From Marchantia polymorpha subsp. ruderalis (Eukaryota; Streptophyta; Marchantiopsida; Marchantiales; Marchantiaceae): a DNA stretch of 64,000 nt. Under the pieces are notes generated by a model that made no database searches, had not been told where the DNA came from, and worked only from the letters and a program-made list of their open reading frames with translations. Each line of letters begins with the position of its first letter. Position 1 is the stretch's first letter. Location of the stretch: positions 10,790,501 through 10,854,500 of the forward strand of contig AP031353.1 of assembly GCA_037833965.1 (NCBI GenBank), given 5' to 3'. A program made the translations under genes and the position numbers. Below, in pieces: positions 34,926 to 47,985 of the stretch.

Positions 34926-37500
34926 GATGAAGTAAGTAGTAGATCTTCAAGTTGTGATGTACCTGCCCTAACGAATCTCTGTGAATGCTTCTAAGCACTA
35001 CGAAGCTCGCTGTTTTGAACGATCAAACGTAAACTTCCACTTGAATGTATTGACAAATAAACAAAAAGCAGATGTCTCTAGAAGTCAAAGTTGTCTCTCA
35101 GTCTACTGCGAAAGAGAATTGGATTAGGTATCAGTCTCCTCAGGAATTCAAATCTGCTGTCTAGACTGTTCTGAGACTTTGTGGACTGTCAGTGTTCAGA
35201 ATGAAACATATCCAAACGGTTTGAAGTCCAGAATATATATAGGGTGATAGCCTGCAGCCCAAAGCATCTGAACCCACGATGTTTCGTGATCCATAGTCTA
35301 CTGAGAAAAGAATCATCTGGATATGTCAGTCCTCCAGTGGCAACGATACAGTATTCTTCCTAAAAGGCGCGTAGTCGGCATCCGGCCAGCATGGAGACCT
35401 GTGGAACAGGAAAATATTTTAGCCGGCCGCTCAGGAGCTGGCGTTGCAGTTACTGTGGCCTCCCATAGCTCACGCCCATGACCTGGTAACACTTGTAATA
35501 GTTCAGAGCAAAACAAGCGCTGAGATCAGTCTGGTATATTTCCGGCCTGCCTTCTCGGTGAATGCTTCCATGGTATCCCAGCGGATCAGGAACATGGTAC
35601 TCGTTCCAGATCTGGAATTTTGTGGGCGGGGAATGTTTGTATGTTTACAGTGCCAATGTCGGTATGTGTGGAAATGAACTGTGAATATTTGACTGGATAA
35701 TGCGTGACCGTATGACCGTCGTACCTTCCGTATGTATGAAAACTGGCCATGATCGGAACAAGAACTATACATGCATCTAGAATCTCGTGCTGGAGAAGAT
35801 AAAGATTTATGTTGGGCAGCAACGCTTATTGTGCATGTTGCTAGTCATCGAAATATATGTGACTGCTAATTTACGACGTATTTTAATGTGGGGTGGTTTA
35901 AATTTGAGGATAAAACCTTCAGAAAAGACTGTCTTTTAACATTTTTTGACCTTGAGTAATGAAGCTGATTCACCAGCATGTGTTACACTCGTCTCTCATT
36001 CAGAAATGAAAGATGCATTCACGACTTTCTGGCATGTATGGTTTAGAAAGAGCGCTAGAAACAAGCCCCAATGACTATATCCCACTCGATTGAAAGTTTC
36101 ATATAACCTTCTTGTTGCACATAAGTCTGGGAAGTTTATGGCTTTAGTTCTCAGGATGTACAGCAAGAAATTTTTGAACCCAGATACAGAACAGTAGTCA
36201 TGGCAGGTCATGGGATCACACAATTGGAAACAACGGGAGATGAACATGGAATCTAATGGGTTTACACGCAATGCTTGTTACTGTTTGTGGTGAGTCACGA
36301 ATGCGTGTGCAGAGTTTCCTCCTCTATCCCAGGGAACGGACTGTCATGTGACTTGGCAATCGCTCGTGGTCTGGAACCAAGCTCATCAGTCTCATCGGTG
36401 TACATGTATAGGCTGGGTGAGGTGGATTTGATGCAGGTCACCGTTCCCTGAGGGCTGCAGATTCACCCTGACTGCTCAGCTTGACTTGAGATCCCGATTT
36501 CACCAGACCAGACAAGTACAATGTGTGTGTTGTCTGTTCTGATCCCCTGAGAAAACACTTCAGTACCACATCTTCTACTCCACAACTGATGTTATGGACA
36601 GCGTGGCTGGATATGCCATGGCTGGATAAGGACTTTGTAGTCAAAGGAGTGGACAATCACAAGTCTTCCGATATAGTAACACCCGACGTTTCCGCTTCAG
36701 AACTGAGCTCTCGAAGATAGACCGATATAACAAAGCAGTCCATTAATTTCCCATCCGACCATACTGTCAGCCTCCTGATTCTCACTATTTCCAGCAGTAA
36801 TTGTCCCTGTTCCCGTTGCACGTCGTACTATATAAAAGTGGAACCTTCCTGTCCTATTGGACACTACTTTCAACTTTCCCTCGGTCACTAATTTTGCCCT
36901 CGGGATAACTAGCTTTTCTTCTCTCTCGAGAGGCTTCTTGGAGGCCGACAAGGACAAATTTGGCCTCCTGGACTTGAATTAGGCTCCTCCACATTACTGT
37001 GCTAGTCTTTGCTACATCCGACTGTTGTTCGATTTAGAAACCTTTGACAAGAAGAAACGAATTTAGTCCAGCCGCGTCACTGTATTCGAAGTAGAGCAGA
37101 ATGACAGAACGGATCCTGGTTTTGGAGGCAGCTGAGAGTGTGTCACTGGGTGGACATTCCTGACAGCCACGTTAACTCGTAGCTGGAGCTCGCACAGATT
37201 GGGGACCTCTTAGCTCTTAGAGCTCGGGTCGAAGAAGACGAAGATGACAGAGCTCTCTGCTGCATCGGTACCAAGTGATCAGCGTTACGTGATCGATGAA
37301 TCAGTCCATCAATCGGTGAGATGAAGATCCAGCGAACTCTCCAGTCATTGTTTTAAAAGGGGCAACTTTCGTTGATGCAACGTGGACAGCAACCGCCAGC
37401 ACCATGTTCGTGTGGGCTTCTTCATCGCCTGAGATCCCCATCGAACCTTTCCGCTAAGGAAAGATCAGTAAGTAACTCAAACTTCATGCGGCCATTTGCT
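34926..37500. other. no supported gene
   Basis: Short frames only. On the plus strand 35330-35455 and on the minus strand 36957-36697 read slightly coding-like but match no family I know. The GC content is higher than in the following AT-rich block. Confidence 0.4.
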
Positions 37501-40500
37501 CCTCAGAACTTTTGTGTCTAGCCAGCCTATGCTCACGCATCTTGCAGCTCCCACCTCAAGATCGCGTGGGCTCCAAAGCTGTAGAAGACAACTAGGAGAT
37601 CGTATTGGACGTTGTCATATCTACCTAGTTCGATAGATATTGGCATTAGGACTAGCTTGTGTGTCGTGCAAACGTCCGATGCGCATTCGGGACAAAGCAC
37701 ATATAGCCGTGTTTTCCTTCACGTCAGTCAGTAGTCTTGATCGGTACATTAAGCTTACCAGGACGTACATCTGATATTGAGAGTTGTAAGAGTTTCAGAG
37801 AGAGATCAATAGTTGAAAAGTATGTTCGCTTGAGAGCTGATACTTGGGCCAGAAAAATTGTTGGGCAATGTAATGCTGGCTTGAACTAAAGCTCACACGT
37901 CATATAAATTAGTGCATTCAATCAAATGAGACAGCTTACAGTAAATGAGCAAAATCGAGAGTTGATAGGCGTGTGAAAGGAAAGACGACAGATTACTTTC
38001 TATTTTACTCGAGTGAGCCCAATGTTTGGTTCACTTATTATGATCTCATTCGCATGTTGCATAACATTGTCTAAAAGTAGAGCTCAATGATTATCATGTA
38101 GTAGCACCATCATGTTAGACATTTTCAAGTGATGGGTGATTCTAATGTGATTTTCAATATTAAGTGATACTCGGTAACAATGTACAAATCTATAAGGTCG
38201 AAAGTGAACATAAACTTGAATATTAGAACCGTTTAGCATCCTAAATATATATATATATATATATCTCTCTCAAAAGGTTGCAAAGTCTCAACCTGAAATA
38301 ATAGATCTGATTCTCTAAGAATCTTTTGATAGAATAGTAGTTAGAGATATCTATATAATTATGGAATTGATATTCTCTTTTGATAGACATGAAAAATCCC
38401 AGTTTACATCAATATATTTCCATTTTAAAACATCTCACTTCAAGAATTATAGACTAAAGTCTTATGTTTTTAATGGAAATAGTCGGATGATTCTTAAACA
38501 CAGAAGTAACTAGTATTTAAAAATATAAAAACATGAAATCTGATGTATGTCAAATCAGAATATATCAATATATTTTTCAAGTTGTATAGAATTTTCTATT
38601 TCCTATATGATGAAATATTATCTATTGTCAAATTTTGTTCAATGATTCATATTGATGTTAAAAATTATGAAACTAACTGCAAATAGGTTTTGAATATGAT
38701 GTAAAATTTAACAAATATGGGTTGAATTTCCCCTGTGTTGATCTGAAATACTTGAATTATACTGAAGATCATAATAAAATATTTATGACAACATTTTGAG
38801 AAAATAACTTAAGCATTTATATATTCTACTCATTGACAAAATATAACTTCTTTGTTTCTATAAACTATTCAGAGTTATTTGATTACTTGAACTCATGATT
38901 AATTTTAGGAGATTGAAAACATATCTATAATTCGATGTGACCTGTGTATTGTTCTCAAAATTGAAAAAGAAAATTCCAACTTGATTAGAAAATTTTTAAA
39001 AGAAGAACAAAGATGTGCTGGGTTTCTAAGATGATATGATTAATCCAAAGAAAAATTGGTTTCTATTCTAGAGAATATAAAAGGAAATATTTATATTTCT
39101 CCCTATGCTTTCATACTTAAGCTGCAATCATCCCTACGTAACGCTAAGTAGAATTAATAGATGATGTAAATCAGGCACATAATTCTTTTCAGCAATGAGA
39201 ATCAAACCAATCAATCTATTCAATTACATATTGGTTAGAAGTGTAAAATTGGTTTTTGTCTTCATGTGAAGACTAAAATCAATGATATAAATCTTTTAGA
39301 ATAATTAAAAAGATTAAAAAAAGAATATGTTGAAAATGGCCATTTTTTCAACATATTTTCTATTTTATTCCAGGGTTATTTTAAAATACAAATCTATCTT
39401 TTCAACCAAAACTTTTTTGTATCTTGTCATTGTGTGAATATGACCATTTTCAAATCATATTCAATATTGTAGATTTTGTTGTTGTATGTTTGCATAATGT
39501 TTTAATTTAAAATTATCAATCATAGTTAGCAAAGGCATGACTAATTTTAGCTTTTGACTTTATACTTGCAGTCAAATAAAATTATAGAATATTAGAATTA
39601 AGAAATATAATTTTAAAATTTATTGATGAGCATTGCTATTTTGTGTCATATCAATATCTAGATATTAATGAAATGATATTTTGCGTACATATTAGTTTAA
39701 ATAAAATCATCGTTATAGATTAAATTTAGTCTAAAAAAATACTAGTAAAATTTCAGGTTCTAAAAATTAAAAAGTATATCATGGCATGTCGCCATCCCAA
39801 TTTAGGTACAAAAAAGCTCCTTGAGATCTAGATATGTCAATGTAATGTTGTCATAGTATTACTTTTCATGGAAATTAGTTATAGCTTCAAATATTACCTT
39901 AGTGAAAGTAAATTGAATAATTGTTATCATGAGTTTACATGATAATTTCTCGAGTAATATCAATAGAGAGGTAGAGAAGTATGTCAAGCAAACTTGGAGA
40001 GTTCTTTGTGTGATGACTTATATTATTGATGAAAGATTTGAAATTGCAACTAATCATGAAGTGTCAATGAAAAATTTGATGTGGATTGTAAGTGGAGGTT
40101 GTGTGAAAGTTGTTTCAACACGGTCATGTATATGGATTTCAATCATCTATAATCAGAATAAATTATCAAAAAAAATTCTAACATTAGCTAGAATTAGAGT
40201 CAACTTGAAGTTTGCAATTTTTATTTTGTTATAAGAAACTCTATTCAAATACAAAAAAATTTTAATTAGAGTTTTTTGTTTGAGAAAAAATAACAATAAG
40301 TTCATTTTTGTAGTTGACATTAAAGAACAAAAGTACAAAGAGCATGTTTGAGTAGATTACATTATTTCTGTATTCAATAATTTTATATAAAACATTGGGC
40401 ATTATTTTGAATATTTGATTCATTTAAAAAATATTTTTTCATGTATTTGGAAGTAAAATGATTTTGAAAATCCAAAAATATTTTTTCACATTCATTTAAT

Positions 40501-41084
40501 AAGTTTGTAATATATTTTAGAATAAAACATAAACCATTTTTAAGTTTTATATCATGTTCACATCTTATTTATTGCAAAAATTATGACTGTCAAAGGTTAA
40601 AATATTTTTCAAATGTCTAAAAGTTCAATTTCAAGAAAATTTGTACAAAGTTGATTCATTTCTTTTAATTTATACAAATGTTTTTGAACTTTGCAAAAAA
40701 TAAGTTATCCAAGACTAAAGCTCATATGACTAGATTAAAAGTTGATGTTTTGGATTTAATGAAGTATGTTGAAAATAAAAACATCAATATAATATTTGAC
40801 TAATTGAATCCAAGTATACAAAAGGAGTTGAGAGAAGATTTAATATTTATAAAAACAAAAAATTAAAGATGTAAAAATAAAGTTATATGACAAGATCATG
40901 AGTTTTGATGTTGTAAATTGTTTTGGATATATGTGTTCATGCTTCAAATATTCAAGTAAAAATCAATGAGCATAACATTATAAATAAGTTGATAGATGTA
41001 ATTTTTGCGTTAAATGTGATATTAAAAAAATTATTGAAGTTAAAGATGTGGGTTCTCGTAACGTTAATCTGCGTACTGATAATA
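37501..41084. other. AT-rich block, left part
   Basis: Gene-free, strongly AT-rich DNA typical of old repeats. It holds an (AT)10 microsatellite (38245-38264) and a near-perfect loopless hairpin at 39324-39357 (AATATGTTGAAA arm). A 101-codon plus-strand frame at 39929-40234 may be retroelement-derived but shows no diagnostic motif. Confidence 0.5.
38245..38264. repeat. (AT)10 microsatellite
   Basis: Simple dinucleotide run followed by CTCTCT. Confidence 0.9.
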
Positions 41085-43040
41085 GTCAAATCCTAGTTAG
41101 CCTTGGCCTCTAGGTAGAGTTTGGGATACTTAATTCGAGTACAATCATCTTTATGTTTTAGTCTCACATTTACATCGTAGTGGAAAGATAGTGGAGAGTT
41201 TGGCTATGGGGGCTTAATGTACATTTTTATTTTAGTGAAGTTTTTTTATCTCGGCTGTGGACGTAGCCTCATGTGGAGGTGAACCACGTATATTTATGTG
41301 ATTATTGTAGAGTATTGTGTGTATGAGCTTGTCTGAAGTATGCAGAGAAGATGCTTGCAAAGTTCAACATGGCGGAAGCTAAACCTGTGAATACTCCAGC
41401 GGTTGCTCATTCTTTACTTTAAGCAACGCAACAACCTACAGATGCAGTTGAGAAAGACTTAATGTTTTCTATTCCCTAATAGAGTGCAGTGGAGAGTCTT
41501 ATATATTTGAAGATGTGCACACAAATGGATATAGCTTTTGATGTAGCTAAGATGAACAAATGTATGTCAAATCTACGCAAGGTTCATTGAGAAGCAATGA
41601 AGTGTATAGCTAGATATCTTAAAGGTTATGCACGACATGTCTTTTTATCTGATGCCATAGCAATGAATGTCAAGTCACTTTTGGGATATGTGGATGCTGA
41701 TCGTGGGAGAGACTTGAACAAGAAAAAATCAACAACTGGGTATGTTTTCAATCTTATAGATGCGTGCATTAGTTGGAAATCTACATTTTAAAGGTGCATC
41801 TTCTTGTCATCCATGGAAGTCGAATAGCATACACAACGAAGAAAGCAATCAGGTTGAACAAAAATATCACTGAAATGATATTGTCTCACTAGGATGTATT
41901 GACATCCTGGTGATAATCAGAGTGCACTTCATCTTGTTGAGAATCAGATGATGGCTAATAGGATGAAGTACATTTTCATTAGATATCACTTTATCAGGCA
42001 AGCTGTGTCTGAGAACTCGCTTAAGCTCGTCAAGATTGATGGAGAGTTTAATCTAGCTGATGGCTTTACCAAGGTGATTTCTTCTAATACGTTTTCAAGA
42101 CACTGTGCAACTTTGCAAAAAATGCAGCATTGAGTTGAATTGTATGATAGTTTCTATATATGTAATTTCTCTCTGATATGTTGTTTGCTACGGCTTAATT
42201 TATCCTCATTCATAGGAAAAAAGCTATGTTTTGTTTTTAATTTTTAGATTTTTCTGCTGAAACTACATATGTATCATAGAAACAATCTACTCCAAGACTT
42301 GAGTTAAGAGATTGGTTGTAAGGTTAAACCGCATCTTGTTAACCTCTAATTACTCTTATCCTAGTTAGAGTTTGGGATACATTATTCGAAGACAAGTACG
42401 TTTGTGTTTTAGTCTCACATACACATTGCAATGAAGAGATAGTGGAGACTTTGCCGATGGAGTAGTATAAGAAGATTTTGATTGAATTTTCAAAAAAGAC
42501 ATTTCTCAAGTCATGCATTCAAAAAAATAGTAATACATTCGTAAAAAGATGTCAATCATACATGATTATGAAAAAATTATTGTTTCATCAAAATTTAATT
42601 GCAATTAAAATATTAGAATCATCACAGTTATTTAAATAATTTTGCTAAAATTTACTATGTGAAAAAATATTTAGAAAAAAAGAAACTGCTTGAAGTGTAT
42701 GACTCTTAAATCCTTTACGATGATTATCAATCAAAGATAGCTACTGATTATCTTACAAGTGGATAGAAGTTAGATCTTTCAAATCTACTGAGAACTTATT
42801 ATATTGATTTTAATATGAGATAATCAAAAGTAAATTTTGCAGTCATTTAGAGTTGGTATGGGATTGAAGAGGAGAGTTTGTAATAATTATCATTCAAATC
42901 ATTATATACGATTTTTACATCAATGCACAAATCATCATGACTTGTGCATTTCCTACATATCTAATGGTAATGTATTGGTAGAGAGAATCAACTACACACT
43001 TTATATGATCGTTCACCAAGGATGCATACATGGATGAAAT
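41085..43040 (+). mobile_element. decayed Ty1/copia retroelement fossil
   Basis: An old, clearly broken copia-type element. 41340-42130 retains the end of the reverse transcriptase and the RNase H region in the plus direction, with copia-like words such as RYLKGYARH, SLLGYVDAD, KKSTTGYVF, NQSALHLVEN and VKIDGEFNLADGFTK. 41085-41225 and 42350-42470 are similar to each other in direct orientation and contain LTR-type wording, so they may be LTR pieces flanking an internally deleted copy. 42837-43037 carries an integrase-like piece (NGNVLVERINYTLYMIV), either from the same or another copy. Many breaks and low similarity point to great age. It has no function now. Confidence 0.75.
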
Positions 43041-46000
43041 CAAACAGAATTGAAACAAGAAACTTTAAGCTATATTCAAAAAACTATCTACAAGATACTT
43101 ACTTTGTTGGATGGTGTATAAATTGTAGTAAAAAATTCTACTACAATTTCATTTTACTACTTTCATGACAATCCAACGGAAGAAATGAAGACTAGTGAAA
43201 CGAAAGTCATCAAATCTTATCTTTATTTATTGATAGATTTTGGAAGAAATCCGAATCACCTTGAAACAAGTGAAGCAAGCTTAACAATTACAGAAGTATC
43301 ACAACAATTGATATGAAATTCAAAAATTGACCTAATCTAAGGAAAATGATTGGATGTTTTTTTTCATGCAATTATAAACAAAAAATCTTTAAAAAAATTT
43401 CCTTTCAAGTTTTTTGGTTTTTTTATGATTGAAAAAATGGAAAATTCTTTACTCGTGACATTAGGGAATAAAAAAAATCAATCATAAAATGTTGAAACAA
43501 TTGCGTTAAAGTTTTGTTAAACAATTGTAATGAAATATGAAATTAGATAATAAATATCTATAGTTGTACATATGAATTGATTATAAAAATTAATCAAATT
43601 AATGATCATGGTTAGTTTAGTCATGACTAAGTTTAACTAATTATGAATAACCTTAACTATCAAATCTATATTTGGCAAAATAAACATATATCTAGAAATT
43701 GTTAATATTCAGTTCTATTTTATTTCATATCCAGGTTTTTATTCTAAGTAGAAAAGAATTTAATCATAAGTCACTCTTAATTAGATTAATATATAATAGA
43801 TTTTTCATATCTTAGAGTAAGTTTAAAGTTTGATTAGAAAGCAAGTTGGAGTTTCCAAGTCCCAATGACATATTGACATCTTCACATAGGGAGAAAAACC
43901 TTCTATTATTTAGGTAGTCAATGTTTAGTTGTGATGTGTGAAAATAAGTTGTATTTATCAAGATATATCTTAAGAAAGAAAAGCTAAGTAATAATAATCA
44001 TTAGCTATTATGATAATTTCTGAAAGAATATAAATAGAAAATTAATAAAAAAAACTTAAAGCTAGTTTTAAACTAATTTTAGAGTAAAAAAAATATTAAA
44101 AAATCAATTTTTAAAAAATGTTGAAAAAAATTATCGAAAAAAATTTGACATTTTTTTATCAGTCAAAATTGGATTCAATCTTGTTGAAATTTTAGGATTA
44201 TTTTATTATATAATGAATTAGGATTAAACTAACATGAATTGACATCTAATATAAAATAATCAAATAATTATTTTAATATTTCTTATTATGTTAATAAAGT
44301 CTTTGCTCTTTACTTTATTTCTATTTTTTTCAAATTAGCTTCAAGTTGGATTTTTTTCATGACATTTTCAGAATTATAACGTATTGAAATAAATTAATTA
44401 TTTTCAATTCAATCTCATCAATTGATTGCAATAATATCAATCAAAATTATCACCCTGTGTTATTTCATTAACTTATTTTTTACAATCAATTGAGTATTTA
44501 TTTTATTTTTTAATGAGCTCCTAGCCGTGGATCCATTCCAACTTTGATTTTTTTGGATTGTGAATTCAATTAAACAACAAAGCAGATTTATTGATGTTTT
44601 TTGTTTTTTCAAAAAAATTTCATCAATTTTTTTGTTGTTGTAGAGTTATGAGATTATAAATACTTGAATTATTGATTGAGTATGGCAAATGTAGCAATGT
44701 GATGTGTCAACTTGCCAATACATAACATATTCAATTATCATAAACTTTTTATATTCCTAGAGATTTTTCGTTATTTGCATAAAAATATAACAAAATTTAA
44801 TTTTGTTGACAAAAATTTATTTGTCAACAAATCTATCTCTATACCTCAATGATGCTACGCATGATGATAGTGATCATAAAATTTTCATTTTTTTGAATGT
44901 TATGTCAAATGAATTTTGAGCATTGTGAGATGATTTATTGGAAGTGATTTTATAAAACCTAAATTTTTCTTGAGCAATTATGACTCTTATTTGTTACAGT
45001 AGATGTATCCTTTACCATCAATTTTTATGTTTGAAATTCAAAGCTAAATTTCAAAAAATTCAAGGTTTTTGATTTATTTAAATCCATGATAAATATCTGA
45101 AAATAAAAAGGTAAAATTTGCAACTCATCACAAAATATTTTTAACGCTTTAAATTGCAAAAATTCAATCTTGCAAATCAAATGAAATTAACATATTCAAA
45201 ATTTTATAAAGAACTATCTTAGATTTCATTCTATGAAATATAAAATTAAAAGAATTAAAAATTAATATTGTATGACTATTTTGAGTATATAATAAATAAA
45301 AAAATTAATTATAATCATATTACTTATGATGTAATGTAGATTATAATAATAAAATATGGCTATAAAATTTAAAATTGGTAAAATTATTTAAAGATCTTCT
45401 GCAATTTATGTATGCACAATAATAAGTTGTTTCATATCGAAGTGTATTATTCAAATCAAGAAATAATCTTCAACATGTTATTTTTGATGTCATTTGGTTT
45501 GTATAATGCTCTAATCATTATTCTGAGATTAAAAAATAAAGTTTTAAAAATTTTATTAGAAAATTTGTGCAATATTTTATTTATTAATATTCTTTGTAAG
45601 CAAATAATTAGGATTATTTAATAAATTTGAAAACTTGATAAAATTAAAAATAATTACATTTTTGGATTTAAGGAAAAAAACTAATTTTCAACCTTTAGTT
45701 CATGTGATTAAATGGTTACGTAGTTGTAAAGTTTACAAAGGTGGTATTATAATAATTTTGATCAAGGATAAATTTATCTAAATTTAATTAGCTATAACTT
45801 TTAAGTTTAAACTTGGAAACATAATTATAAATCTTCTAGATATGATGAATGAAGATCATTATTATCTTTACTATCAAAGTTTTGAACCATATCAAATAAC
45901 ACTTTCAACAATCTTTGTGATATAAATGACATACACAACCAACTTGGGATGGTGACAGTGACTTTTTTCAATTTTAAAATTCCTAGTCAAAGTTTAAAAT

Positions 46001-46371
46001 TCTTTCAAACTTTGGACTAGTAATGTTAGTATTTTTTTCCAATTTTAGAATCCTAGTAGCGCTTTAGTAGTAGTACTAGTCATTGGGCTTTTTTGAAGCA
46101 TATATAGAGACTCTTAGAACTTTGTCCCTTACTCTCGTCAACATCACTTGTACATACTCTTTGAGTTATCAATACTATTTGTAGTTTTCTCACTTTGAGC
46201 GTTATTCCAAATCTTGTGTGAGTAGTCTACTCAGTTATAAATTATTTTAGCCTTTCTTTGAGTAATTCATTCAATTTAGTCTTTTGTTCAATTATAGATT
46301 TGCCATTTGCAACAAGATTGTAAAAATGTTGATGATATATGAATTTTGATTACATATATTATATAATAGAA
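43041..46371. other. AT-rich block, right part
   Basis: Strongly AT-rich and gene-free. Two clean hairpins lie in it: 43120-43149 (11-base arms, loop 8) and 44802-44831 (12-base arms, loop 6, TTTGTTGACAAA). The rest is probably decayed transposon DNA beyond recognition. Confidence 0.5.
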
Positions 46372-46549
46372 TTTTTTGTAAACATAAACACTCAGAATCG
46401 TTAGTGACAAGACATTCAAGGTAACAAAAAACATAAGAGAGACAAGCATATAACATGATTTACCCTCAAGTGCTATGTTCACGCGAAAAATAGTATTGTG
46501 AGAGTATATTTTGCGTACTATCTAGTAATACACAAACCCTGGGTATATA

Positions 46550-47382
46550 TATCAAAGTCATGCATTGAGATTCAAAACTTTACAAAGATCCAACCCATAC
46601 TCATGACTGGATCAACTGTACCCATCCATTATTCATTCATGGCAACTTTTCCTTACCCATTACCCTACCATTACCCAAGAATCCATACCCAACTCATACC
46701 CATGAATTTATCATCAAAATAAAGATGCTTAAGAGCACTTGAAGTGTTTTAAAAAAAGTGACGCGCCAATGATTTATTTTAAACAGTTCCATACAAATGT
46801 CACAATTTGTATGGAACTGAAGAAAATTTGTACAATTAAAGTTTCACTTCAAGTTGCAAAATTATGTTTAATCAACAAATTGATAAGAACATGAATAGCT
46901 TGAGCGGAGTCATCATAGGATGGAACAAGAGAATTACAAATCATGTGACAAGAGTTTGGTGATCAGAATTTGGAGAAATTTTTTTGGCCAGTATAGAGTT
47001 TCACTTCAAGCTGCAAAATTGTGTTTAACAAACAATATGATAAAAGCATGAACATGTGTACATAATGTGAACAGTCAGTACATAATATCACTATATGCAA
47101 GTGAGCTCTTCAAACGCGTGACATGACCTTTGCCTAAACAAAATTTTCATGATTTTAGGGTGGAGCTTGTTGATTGATTTAATTTTTCGGACCCGTAAAG
47201 AGTTGCGGAAGAGTTTTTTCTAGAGGTGGACATTAAAGTACTATAATAAGCATCCAATACCCACATTTTCCTTGTATCTATTTATGCATTCTAGTCCATA
47301 TCCATTATCCATCCATTTATCCATGGATATGGGTGGGTATTGGAAGTCCATGGGTATGGTTACTCATTGCAGTACTTTGATA
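46550..47382. mobile_element. nested non-autonomous DNA transposon (MITE-like)
   Basis: It interrupts the 3' LTR of the fossil element. The uninterrupted LTR (49072-49321) shows the empty site GGTATATATACC. The ends are inverted: TATCAAAGTCATGCA on the left, TGCAGTACTTTGATA on the right (13 of 15 pair). A TA duplication restores the LTR to exactly 250 bases, though TATA cannot be excluded. Length is 833 bases with no coding capacity. Inside are subterminal ACCCATACCC-like stretches, a 15-base-arm hairpin (46784-46819), and a pair of about 60-base direct repeats (46840-46900, 46997-47060). Family is uncertain: TA target points to Tc1/mariner-like, the subterminal motifs also recall hAT derivatives. 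Confidence 0.7.
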
Positions 47383-47472
47383 TATACCTAACAACAGCAA
47401 TAAATCTCACCTATAAATGGTTAAATGAGAGTATAATCTTTAACCAGAGTTAACCTCAACAATCTTCACTTT

Positions 47473-47985
47473 AACTTGTGTTAAGGAATATCAGTAATCT
47501 CTCTAATCTATATTATTACTTTACAGAAAGTTTTAGACGGAAACCTAACACAAGATCCTTGTGTAAATGAGAGTAAAATAGAACTAAGCCGTAGCCATAA
47601 CAAAATAGAGTAATAATATATAGTGATAACTAAACAATCTTTAACTTAACTCGTGTTAAAGAATCTTGATAACCCCTCTAACCTATATTATTACTCCGCG
47701 AAAAGTTCTAGACGTAAAACTAACACAAGGTTTTTTTTAAGACGAGAGTTAACTAGAATTAAGCCGTAGCCATAACAAGATAGAGTAAAAAATAACTCAA
47801 TAATGCCCCCCTTAGTTCGTATTAAGGAATCTCAGTAACCACTCTAACCTATATTATTACTCTGCGGAAAATTCCAGATGAAAAACTAACACAAGATCAC
47901 TCTTTAAACAAAAGTTAACTAGAATTAAGCCGTAGCCATGACAATATAGAGTAAAAACATATGGAGATAACTCAACAACATATCT
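47473..47985. repeat. three diverged tandem units of about 165-175 bases
   Basis: Units begin near 47473, 47648 and 47813. Each carries CTATATTATTACT in its first half and AAGCCGTAGCCAT near its end. They lie inside the LTR element, beside its 3' LTR, and have diverged from each other. Confidence 0.75.

Noticed and set aside
39929-40234. 101-codon plus-strand ORF in AT-rich DNA
   Set aside because: No motif, no splice context, and located in decayed repeat DNA.
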